Assembly: GCA_018713405.1 (NCBI GenBank)
Contig: DVOR01000163.1
Span: 1-6,856, forward strand
Length of the DNA stretch: 6,856 nucleotides
Source of the DNA: Candidatus Spyradenecus faecavium
Lineage (GTDB): Bacteria > Verrucomicrobiota > Kiritimatiellia > RFP12 > DVOR01
Direction: 5' to 3'
Shown here: piece after piece, positions 1 to 4,892 of the stretch
How the letters are laid out: each line of letters starts with the position of its first letter
Numbering within the stretch: position 1 is the stretch's first letter
The notes under the pieces: model-generated
The model's input: the letters and a program-made list of their open reading frames with translations, nothing else
Databases searched by the model: none
Told to the model about the DNA's origin: nothing
Position numbers and translations under genes: made by a program

Positions 1-12
1 GCCCGGCTCTGC

Positions 13-115
13 ATAAGTCCACATCTTTTTCCGAAACCCTTAAGGGTTTGCCTCGAAACCCTTAGGGTTTTGGGTCGAACCCCTTAGGGTTTCGCCCCAG
101 ACCCCTTAGGGTCTC
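13..115. repeat. Palindrome array 1: ATAAGTCC box plus four 22-bp-period palindromic units
   Basis: Four short palindromes follow one another with the TTA core at 40, 62, 84 and 106, an exact 22-bp period. Unit 1 (34-49) is the perfect palindrome AAACCCTTAAGGGTTT. Unit 2 (56-70) is AAACCC-TTA-GGGTTT. Unit 3 (77-92) has a CTTA centre between GAACCC and GGGTTT. Unit 4 (99-114) is AGACCC-CTTA-GGGTCT, where both arms have changed and still pair. Linkers are 6 and 7 bp and end in TCG; the 7-bp linker follows the shorter palindrome, which keeps the period at 22. The box ATAAGTCC (13-20) starts 20 bp before unit 1. A second copy with the same layout lies at 3995-4075. The array ends about 28 bp before the likely -35 box of purA. 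Its role is unknown: operator array, nucleoid-protein site, terminator or attenuator for an upstream gene, or dispersed REP-like element. Confidence 0.9.
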
Positions 116-142
116 ATTGAAGGGGCCTACGCCCCCCGGGAT

Positions 143-171
143 TTGCGCCCGGCGGGAAAATGTGCTATCTT
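143..171 (+). promoter_or_regulatory. Candidate purA promoter, extended -10 type
   Basis: A -35-like TTGCGC (143-148) is followed after 17 bp by TATCTT (166-171). The -10 is preceded by TG at 163-164, giving the extended form TGCTATCTT. The predicted start near 178 would leave a leader of about 45 nt before purA, with no visible riboswitch. The same TGnTAnnnT pattern recurs at the other candidate promoters in this window, which supports the call. The -35 matches the consensus at only three positions. Confidence 0.55.
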
Positions 172-222
172 CTACCCACGTTGCGCCCGCCGTAGGGCAC
201 AGAAACGCAAGGAACCGAAGAG

Positions 223-1500
223 ATGCCGAACACCGTGTTGATTGGGTCGCAATGGGGCGACGAGGGCAAGGGCAAGATCATCGACGTGCTGACCGCGCAG
301 GCGGACCTGATCGTGCGCTACCAGGGCGGATCCAACGCCGGCCACACCGTCATCGCCGAGGGCGAGAAGCGCGTGTTGCGCCTGGTGCCCTCCGGCATCC
401 TCCACGAAGGCAAGACCTGCGTCATCGGCAACGGCGTGGTGATGAACCCGCTCGACCTCATCGAGGAGATCGAGATGCTCCGCAAGACGGGCATCGAGTG
501 CAAGGGCCGCCTCTTCATCTCCACTCGCGCCCACATGGTGATGCTCTACCACCGCGCCCTCGACAAGGCCGACGAGGCCGCCCGCCCCGTGGGCAAGAAA
601 ATCGGCACCACCGGCCGCGGCATCGGCCCGGCCTACGCCGCCAAGGTCTCCCGCTCCGGCCTCCGCTGCGGCGACATGCTCCTGCCCGAGTTCCCCGACC
701 TCGTCCGCGAGCAGGTGGAGGAGACCAACCGCAAGCTCGCCGCCCTGAACGCCGCCCCCCTCGACGCCGAGGAGATGGTGAAGACCTACATCGAGGCCGC
801 CGATCGCCTGAGCCCCTACATCATCGACACCATCCCCCTCATCCACGCCGCCGACCGCGCCGGCAAGTCCATCCTCCTCGAAGGCGCCCAGGGCACGATG
901 CTCGACATCGACTTCGGCACCTACCCCTTCGTCACCTCGTCCAACCCCACCTCCGGCGGCGCCTGCGTCGGCTCCGGCCTCAGCCCCCGCCGCATCGACC
1001 GCGTCGTCGGCGTCATCAAGGCCTACACCACGCGCGTCGGCGAAGGCCCCTTCCCCACCGAGGACTTCGGGGACATCGGCCGCACCCTGGCCGAGCGCGG
1101 CCACGAGTTCGGCGCCGTCACGGGCCGCCCCCGCCGTTGCGGCTGGTTCGACGCCGTCGTCGCCCGCTACGCCCAGATGGTCAACGGCGTCGATTTCTGG
1201 GCCCTCACCAAGCTCGACGTGATGGACACCCTGCCCGAGATCAAAATCTGCGTGGCCTACGAGCTGGACGGCAAGCGCATCGAGGATATGCCCGCCTCCG
1301 CCGCGCAATTGGCCCGCTGCAAGCCCATCTACGAGACCATGCCCGGCTGGATGGAGGAGACCTCGCACATCACCGATATGTCCCAGCTCCCCCTCAAGGC
1401 CAAGGCCTACGTCGAGCGCCTCATCGAGCTCTCCGGCGGCCGCCTGGGCATCCTCTCCATCGGCCCCGCCCGCGAATCCACCCTCCGCGTCGGTATCTGA
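223..1500 (+). CDS. purA: Adenylosuccinate synthase (IMP--aspartate ligase)
   Basis: Catalyses the GTP-dependent joining of aspartate to IMP to make adenylosuccinate, the first committed step from IMP to AMP, in the cytosol. The 425-aa product is close to the usual bacterial length (about 425-435). The N-terminal phosphate-binding segment QWGDEGKGK (10-18) carries the catalytic Asp13, and NAGHT (38-42) carries the catalytic His41. Other family signatures are TTGRGIGPAY, GEGPFPTE, TGRPRRCGWFDAV, the guanine-recognition TKLDVMD, and a C-terminal LSIGPARESTL close to the usual SVGPxRExT. The ATG is preceded by AAGGAA (209-214) at normal spacing, and the protein begins directly with the family N-terminus, so the start is secure. 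The stop codon overlaps the start of uppS. No truncation or missing catalytic residue was seen. Confidence 0.98.
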   Translation: MPNTVLIGSQWGDEGKGKIIDVLTAQADLIVRYQGGSNAGHTVIAEGEKRVLRLVPSGILHEGKTCVIGNGVVMNPLDLIEEIEMLRKTGIECKGRLFISTRAHMVMLYHRALDKADEAARPVGKKIGTTGRGIGPAYAAKVSRSGLRCGDMLLPEFPDLVREQVEETNRKLAALNAAPLDAEEMVKTYIEAADRLSPYIIDTIPLIHAADRAGKSILLEGAQGTMLDIDFGTYPFVTSSNPTSGGACVGSGLSPRRIDRVVGVIKAYTTRVGEGPFPTEDFGDIGRTLAERGHEFGAVTGRPRRCGWFDAVVARYAQMVNGVDFWALTKLDVMDTLPEIKICVAYELDGKRIEDMPASAAQLARCKPIYETMPGWMEETSHITDMSQLPLKAKAYVERLIELSGGRLGILSIGPARESTLRVGI

Positions 1501-2201
1501 TGGTCCGCCACCTGGCCATCATCATGGACGGCAACGGCCGCTGGGCGAAGGCCCGCGGCCTGCCGCGCTCCGAAGGCCACCGCGCCGGCGGCGAGACCGT
1601 CCGCCGCGTGCTGGGCTACTGCCGCGACGCCGGCATCCGCTACCTCACCCTCTACGCCTTCTCCGTCGAGAACTGGTCGCGCCCCAAGGAAGAGGTCGAC
1701 GCCCTCATGCACCTCCTCGTGGCCTACCTCGCCGGCGAGGAAGGGATGCTCCACGAAAACCGCGTCCGCCTCCGCATCATGGGGCGGCGCACCGACCTCC
1801 CCCCCGCCGTCGACGAAGCCCTCGCCCGCGTCGAGGCCGCGACCGCGGATTACGAGCGCCAGCTCATCCTCTGCCTGAGCTACGGCGGCCGCACCGAGAT
1901 CGCCCACGCCGCGCGCGAGCTCGCCACCCTCGCCGCCCAAGGCAAGCTTGACCCCGCGACCATCGACGAAGCCGCCGTCGCCAAGCACCTCTACCTCCCC
2001 GACGTCCCCGACCCGGATCTCATCGTCCGCACCAGCGGCGAGCTCCGCCTGAGCAACTTCCTCCTCTGGCAGGCCTCCTACGCCGAGCTCTACGTCACCC
2101 CCACCCTGTGGCCCGACTTCGCCGAGGCCGACTTCCGCGCCGCCCTCGACGCCTTCGCCAAGCGCGAGCGCCGCTACGGCGGCCTCACCGCCAAACCCTG
2201 A
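1500..2201 (+). CDS. uppS: Isoprenyl transferase (cis-prenyltransferase, undecaprenyl diphosphate synthase)
   Basis: Extends farnesyl diphosphate with isopentenyl diphosphate units in cis to make the polyprenyl diphosphate carrier for peptidoglycan and other envelope glycans, at the inner membrane surface. The 233-aa product shows the complete family set: HLAIIMDGNGRWA (4-16) with the metal and diphosphate-binding Asp10, FSVENW (54-59), SYGGR (127-131, where the family usually has NYGGR), and RTSGE plus RLSNFLLWQ (177-191). The start is the ATG at 1500, sharing its A with the purA TGA. This omits the variable 10-20 residue extension many homologues have before the HVAIIMDGNGRWA block. The open frame continues upstream, but there it reads only an Arg/Pro-rich shadow of purA. 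No Shine-Dalgarno is evident, so translation is probably coupled to purA. The usual uppS neighbours cdsA and dxr are not downstream. Confidence 0.96.
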   Translation: MVRHLAIIMDGNGRWAKARGLPRSEGHRAGGETVRRVLGYCRDAGIRYLTLYAFSVENWSRPKEEVDALMHLLVAYLAGEEGMLHENRVRLRIMGRRTDLPPAVDEALARVEAATADYERQLILCLSYGGRTEIAHAARELATLAAQGKLDPATIDEAAVAKHLYLPDVPDPDLIVRTSGELRLSNFLLWQASYAELYVTPTLWPDFAEADFRAALDAFAKRERRYGGLTAKP

Positions 2202-2223
2202 CCGAGACCGCCGCGCGCGGGAC

Positions 2224-2257
2224 AAAAAAGGGCCCGACCGGGGAAAACGGTCGGGCC
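2224..2257 (-). terminator. Hairpin terminator, best on the minus strand
   Basis: A perfect 10-bp stem, GGCCCGACCG (2231-2240) with CGGTCGGGCC (2248-2257), encloses a 7-nt loop. On the plus side it is preceded by six A (2224-2229), so the minus-strand transcript ends the hairpin with C and then UUUUUU, a textbook intrinsic terminator. On the plus strand the tail is only GGATTATATCTTG. It lies 29 bp after uppS and may stop that unit less efficiently. There is no minus-strand protein gene to its right, which raises the possibility of a short minus-strand RNA. Confidence 0.85.
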
Positions 2258-2311
2258 GGATTATATCTTGTATTGGTGGGGTTGTGTCTGTGTGTAGGAG
2301 ATAGCTGAAAC
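2224..2311 (-). ncRNA. Candidate small RNA, about 88 nt, in the uppS-lipoprotein gap
   Basis: On the minus strand a promoter-like TTGCAT and TACTGT (extended TGC before the -10, 17-bp spacer; 2346-2318) predicts a start near 2311. The RNA would then run to the U6 tail of the hairpin at 2257-2224. It would have about 54 nt of A/C-rich, apparently unstructured leader followed by a single GC-rich terminator hairpin. The leader contains UCUCCU near its 5' end, complementary to AGGAGA-type Shine-Dalgarno sequences; the flavodoxin gene in this window has such a site. No known RNA family is recognised. The case rests on a promoter and a strand-specific terminator facing each other with no protein gene between. 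The alternative is simply a bidirectional terminator of uppS. Confidence 0.35.
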
Positions 2312-2317
2312 ACCTCT

Positions 2318-2346
2318 ACAGTAGCACACCCTTCCTCCCCATGCAA
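2318..2346 (-). promoter_or_regulatory. Candidate minus-strand promoter for the small RNA
   Basis: Reading the minus strand, TTGCAT (2346-2341) is followed by 17 bp and TACTGT (2323-2318), with TGC directly before the -10. The -10 keeps only the TA..T positions. It matches the extended -10 pattern of the other promoters here. It points away from the lipoprotein promoter at 2426-2454. Confidence 0.35.
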
Positions 2347-2425
2347 CCCTTTTCTTTCCGCCATGCCGCCAGGAAGTCGCGCAATGCAATGAATCGAGGT
2401 GCGTCGTGCGCGCCGTGCCTGGCTG

Positions 2426-2454
2426 TTGACAGCACCCCCATATCGTGCTAGAGT
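2426..2454 (+). promoter_or_regulatory. Promoter of the 190-aa lipoprotein gene
   Basis: A perfect -35 TTGACA (2426-2431) is followed by an exact 17-bp spacer and TAGAGT (2449-2454), which has TG at 2446-2447 as an extended -10. This is the best sigma70-type promoter in the window. The predicted start near 2461 gives a leader of about 100 nt before the ATG at 2565. The leader has only weak inverted repeats and no recognised riboswitch. Confidence 0.75.
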
Positions 2455-2564
2455 ATGGCTATCCTGTTGGGGCGTTATCTTCCCCGCTACGGGCCGCTTC
2501 CGACAAAAGCGACACCGCACCCACCCTGGGGGGAACCAACCGTCATCGAAAGGAGCCACACTCC

Positions 2565-3137
2565 ATGAAGAAAGCCAATGCGTTCGCCGTCGCCGCCGTC
2601 GCCGCCGTCGTCGCGCTCACCGGCTGCCAGTCCATCAACACCAGCGATGCCGGAGGGCTGACCATCAACCCCAAGACCGTCTGCCCCGTTGACGCCTATC
2701 GTCCCACCTACAAGGTCGACAGCGCCACGCCGGTCACCGGCAATGCCAAGATCCACTCGCTCTTCGGCATCTTCACCTGGGGTGGCGCCGGCACGGCCGA
2801 CTACGCCGACTTCGCCGGCGATTCCTTCCTCGCGAAGATCTTCCCCTCCGCGAAGGCCAAGGGCGCCAAGGCCGCCGTCTACAACGCCTGCGTCGCCAAC
2901 GACTGCGATGCTCTCGTCGCCTCCCGCTACACCGTGAAGGCCACGGACTACATCGTCTACGCCCAGTACGACATCACCGTCGAGGGCTACCCCGTCTCCC
3001 AGACCGGGATCGAGACGATCAAGCCCGTCCCCTACTACATCGACGCCGGTGGCAAGGTCGTGATTCTCGACAAGTTCGTGAACATGGTCAACGTCGCCCC
3101 CGGCACCGCCCCCAAGGAGGAAGGCTGGCTCTTCTGA
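2565..3137 (+). CDS. Lipoprotein, resembling TRL-like domain proteins
   Basis: A 190-aa envelope lipoprotein of unknown function. The start at 2565 is chosen because AGGAG (2551-2555) lies 9 nt upstream and a full lipoprotein signal follows: Lys2-Lys3, a hydrophobic stretch, then the lipobox Leu18-Thr19-Gly20-Cys21. The frame is open back to a GTG at 2445, but that would overlap the promoter. The mature part resembles the TRL-like family by pattern memory only: a Gly-rich GNAKIHSLFGIFTWGGAG block (59-76), an Ala-rich middle, then a Y-T-V...Y-I-V-Y-A-Q-Y-D-I-T-V-E-G strand pair (122-141). The typical GDASIEAA motif of that family is not seen. Cys40, Cys109 and Cys114 could form a disulfide. 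It stands as its own unit with a strong promoter and terminator, suggesting abundant expression. Its family assignment is weak; gene status is strong. Confidence 0.9.
   Translation: MKKANAFAVAAVAAVVALTGCQSINTSDAGGLTINPKTVCPVDAYRPTYKVDSATPVTGNAKIHSLFGIFTWGGAGTADYADFAGDSFLAKIFPSAKAKGAKAAVYNACVANDCDALVASRYTVKATDYIVYAQYDITVEGYPVSQTGIETIKPVPYYIDAGGKVVILDKFVNMVNVAPGTAPKEEGWLF
2586..2612 (+). repeat. Three tandem 9-bp units inside the lipoprotein signal peptide
   Basis: GCCGTCGCC occurs at 2586-2594 and 2595-2603, followed by GCCGTCGTC at 2604-2612. The repeat is in frame and encodes Ala-Val-Ala, Ala-Val-Ala, Ala-Val-Val in the hydrophobic core of the signal peptide. Slippage would change the core in three-residue steps without a frameshift. 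Confidence 0.8.
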
Positions 3138-3160
3138 GCCGCCCCAATCCGCGGTCAAAC

Positions 3161-3185
3161 GGCCCAGCCCTGCGCTGGGCCTTTT
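3161..3185 (+). terminator. Rho-independent terminator of the lipoprotein gene
   Basis: A perfect 8-bp stem, GGCCCAGC (3161-3168) with GCTGGGCC (3174-3181), and a 5-nt loop are followed directly by TTTT (3182-3185). It begins 23 bp after the lipoprotein stop codon and reads in the plus direction. Confidence 0.88.
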
Positions 3186-3211
3186 CATCCACCCTCCCCG
3201 ATTGCCCAGCC

Positions 3212-3964
3212 ATGCGACGCCACTTCCTGCTCCCGCTCCTGCTTCTTGCCGCGCTTGCCCATGCCGCGCCCCCGAGCGACCCGGCCCCCGCCCAACCGCC
3301 CTCCCTCCGCGGCGCGTGGCGCGCCTACGTCACCCGATCGGACGTCATCGTCGCCCGCACCGACACGCGCTACGTCTTCGGCAACGTCGGCTGGGCCCTC
3401 CTCACCCCAAGCGGCCCCACCCATCAGGACCGTTACCGGATCCACGACGGCAAGCTCTATCTCTACCCAGCCCCGGACTCCCTCCCCGAGGGGCTCGACC
3501 CCCAGCATTCGGCTCTTGTCGCCACCCTCGAGTTGAGCCCGGACGGCACCGTCCAGGCCTTCATCCTCCCCGACCCCGTCCAAGCCGACCGCGCCATCCG
3601 GTGCGAGCGCGAGCCGGCCCCTCCCGAACTCTCCCCGCGCGCCCTCGCCGGCGACTATGCCATCGTCCAGCGCCGCCTCGGCGCCGCCGACACCCGCGAG
3701 GCGCCCTACACCCTCACACTCACCGATCGAAACACCTATCTCCTGACCGGCAAGCTCCCCCACAACGCGCCCTACGCCACCGGGACCTATGCCATCCGGG
3801 GCGCGTCGCTGACCCTCACGCCCGCCGCGCCCTCGCAGGGGCTCTGGGACAACCCCTCCTTTTTCCCCCACGACGGCGCGCTCATCCTCAACGACCCCGC
3901 CCATTCCGTTCGCCTCCTCCCCAAGGACAACCAACCGCTCCTCGCAACGGAACCCGCCCAATAG
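3212..3964 (+). CDS. Exported protein of unknown function with two similar halves
   Basis: A 250-aa product not assigned to a family. Residues 1-18 form a Sec signal peptide (Arg2-Arg3, a Leu-rich core, then Ala-His-Ala at 16-18 before the likely cut), followed by a Pro/Ala-rich linker to about residue 30. The mature part seems to hold two related beta-rich modules, about 31-126 and 142-240. Each starts with a Leu-x-Gly-x-(Trp/Tyr) turn (LRGAW at 32-36, LAGDY at 145-149). Each then has a YxIxxGxLxLxP strand pair (YRIHDGKLYLYP at 75-86, YAIRGASLTLTP at 193-204) and an Asp-Gly turn before a final strand. This recalls lipocalin-like or META-like small beta domains, but that is inference. Cys131 is the only cysteine. 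The ATG at 3212 has no clear Shine-Dalgarno and no convincing promoter; it lies just past the terminator at 3161-3185, so expression may depend on read-through. Confidence 0.82.
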   Translation: MRRHFLLPLLLLAALAHAAPPSDPAPAQPPSLRGAWRAYVTRSDVIVARTDTRYVFGNVGWALLTPSGPTHQDRYRIHDGKLYLYPAPDSLPEGLDPQHSALVATLELSPDGTVQAFILPDPVQADRAIRCEREPAPPELSPRALAGDYAIVQRRLGAADTREAPYTLTLTDRNTYLLTGKLPHNAPYATGTYAIRGASLTLTPAAPSQGLWDNPSFFPHDGALILNDPAHSVRLLPKDNQPLLATEPAQ

Positions 3965-3994
3965 GAATCGCCATCCACGGGGCGCCCATTCGAA

Positions 3995-4075
3995 ATAAGT
4001 CCTTATGCATTTCAGAAACCCTTAAGGGTTTGGGTCGAAACCCTTAGGGTTTGGCCTCGAACCCCTTAGGGTTTC
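3995..4075. repeat. Palindrome array 2: ATAAGTCC box plus three 22-bp-period palindromic units
   Basis: A second copy of the element at 13-115. ATAAGTCC (3995-4002) starts exactly 20 bp before unit 1, as in array 1. TTA cores lie at 4022, 4044 and 4066, again a 22-bp period. Unit order is the same: the perfect 16-bp palindrome (4016-4031), the TTA-centred form (4038-4052), then the CTTA-centred form (4059-4074). Linkers are again 6 and 7 bp, but their GCC and GGG variants are exchanged between positions relative to array 1. A possible decayed fourth left arm starts at 4081. The array fills most of the gap between the exported-protein gene and the pseudouridine synthase gene and abuts that gene's promoter. 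No other terminator was found after the exported-protein gene, so it may also end that transcript. Confidence 0.9.
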
Positions 4076-4102
4076 GGGTCGGCCCCCTCCCCGCGGTTGT
4101 GG

Positions 4103-4108
4103 TAGAAT
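4103..4108 (+). promoter_or_regulatory. Candidate -10 box of the pseudouridine synthase gene
   Basis: TAGAAT (4103-4108) preceded by TGG is a good extended -10. The region 17-18 bp upstream (about 4079-4085) has no clear -35 and directly abuts palindrome array 2. The predicted start near 4115 lies only a few bases before the ATG at 4118, so the mRNA would be leaderless or nearly so. Confidence 0.5.
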
Positions 4109-4117
4109 ACGCGCGAC

Positions 4118-4825
4118 ATGGAACTGGAGCGGTTGCAGAATCTCTTGGCGCGGCGGGGCGTGGCCTCGCGGCGGGGCGCGGCGGACCTCATCCGCGCGGG
4201 GCGGGTGCGCGTGGACGGCCTGACCGTGGCCGAGCCCGGCGCACGCGTCGCGGAGTCGGCGCGCATCGAGGTGGATGGGCGCCTGCTGAGGGTCGCGGAG
4301 GAGCCGCACCGGACCTTCCTCTACAACAAGCCCGTGGGCGAGGTCTGCTCCACGGACGGCCAGGGCGCGCGAAGCGTGCTCGAGGCCTTCCGTGGCGTGG
4401 GGTTGCGCCTGGTGCCCGTGGGGCGGCTGGACAAGGAGAGCGAGGGGTTGCTCCTGGTCTCCAACGACGGCGCGCTCATCCAGCGCCTGACGCACCCCCG
4501 TTTCGGCCACAGCAAGACGTACGAGGTGGAGGTCAACGCCGTCCCGACCGAGGCGCAGCTGCGCATCCTGCGCGGGCCGATGACGTTGGAGGGCTACCGA
4601 ATCCGCCCCGTGCGGGTGGAGGCGCTTGGCGGGCGTCGTCTGCGGTTCATCCTCACCGAGGGGCGGCACCGCCAGATCCGCCTGATGTGCGAGCAGGCTC
4701 GGCTGCGCGTGACCCGTCTGCGCCGCGTGGCCCTCGGCACGCTCCGTCTCGGCGCGCTCCCGCCGGGCCGCTGGCGCGCGCTCACCCCTGCCGAGCTCGC
4801 CGCCCTCCAAAGCCCCGTCGAGTGA
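4118..4825 (+). CDS. RNA pseudouridine synthase, RsuA/RluB/RluE/RluF family
   Basis: Isomerises a specific uridine in ribosomal RNA to pseudouridine; the target site cannot be told from sequence alone. The 235-aa product has an N-terminal S4 RNA-binding domain (about 1-58, with LQNLLARRGVASRRGAADLIRAGRVRVDG spread over 6-34). The catalytic domain follows: YNKPVGEVCSTD (69-80), GRLDKESEGLLL (102-113) with the catalytic Asp105, HPRFGHSKTYEVEV (126-139) and EGRHRQIRLM (181-190). Length and domain order fit the family. The KPVG-VCST block resembles RluF/RluB types, but no finer name is justified. The start has no Shine-Dalgarno and lies just after the -10 box, consistent with leaderless translation. 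Codon choice leans to GCG, GTG, CGG and GGG, unlike the C-ending preference of its neighbours. It faces the minus-strand operon across a shared terminator. Confidence 0.95.
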   Translation: MELERLQNLLARRGVASRRGAADLIRAGRVRVDGLTVAEPGARVAESARIEVDGRLLRVAEEPHRTFLYNKPVGEVCSTDGQGARSVLEAFRGVGLRLVPVGRLDKESEGLLLVSNDGALIQRLTHPRFGHSKTYEVEVNAVPTEAQLRILRGPMTLEGYRIRPVRVEALGGRRLRFILTEGRHRQIRLMCEQARLRVTRLRRVALGTLRLGALPPGRWRALTPAELAALQSPVE

Positions 4826-4835
4826 GTGCGTGGGC

Positions 4836-4876
4836 AAAAAATAAGGCGCGTCCCTGCAAAAGCGGGGACGCGCCTT
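4836..4876. terminator. Bidirectional terminator between convergent genes
   Basis: A 12-bp perfect stem, AAGGCGCGTCCC (4843-4854) with GGGACGCGCCTT (4865-4876), can extend inward by GC/GC pairs to an AAAA loop. On the minus strand it ends in ATTTTTT (complement of the A6-T at 4836-4842), strong for the flavodoxin-like gene that stops at 4893. On the plus strand the tail TTGGTTG is weaker but starts 17 bp after the pseudouridine synthase stop. Confidence 0.9.
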
Positions 4877-4892
4877 GGTTGTGCCACGCCCA

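Noticed and set aside
33..115. TTAGGG-containing repeats read as telomeric or subtelomeric sequence
   Set aside because: Each hexamer is half of a palindrome and is separated by linkers at 22 bp; there is no uninterrupted hexamer tandem, and a second internal copy exists at 4015-4075.
143..189. Direct repeat TTGCGCCCG at 143-151 and 181-189
   Set aside because: Nine bases of GC-rich sequence 38 bp apart is plausible by chance and the two sites have no shared context.
172..1368. Long minus-strand open frame opposite purA, and similar ones at 1407-2225, 2487-3188, 3185-3961 and 4022-4837
   Set aside because: Gly/Val/Asp/Ala-rich translations antisense to real genes; in GC-rich DNA with C-ending codons the opposite frame stays open by chance.
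117..1499. A long open frame running into uppS that would give a 694-aa protein
   Set aside because: The first 461 residues are Arg/Pro/His-rich, overlap purA in another frame and resemble no protein; the uppS family N-terminus begins just after the ATG at 1500.
2291..2328. Imperfect inverted repeat GTGTG...CACAC around 2291-2328
   Set aside because: Pairing beyond five base pairs needs bulges and mismatches; too weak to call.
2202..2564. A tRNA gene or riboswitch in the gap before the lipoprotein gene
   Set aside because: No cloverleaf, T-loop GTTCGA-type segment or known aptamer core was found on either strand; only the hairpin and promoters are supported.
4015..4075. Repeat array considered as a CRISPR array
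   Set aside because: The period is 22 bp with 6-7 bp linkers that repeat among themselves, too short for spacers, and no cas gene is present.
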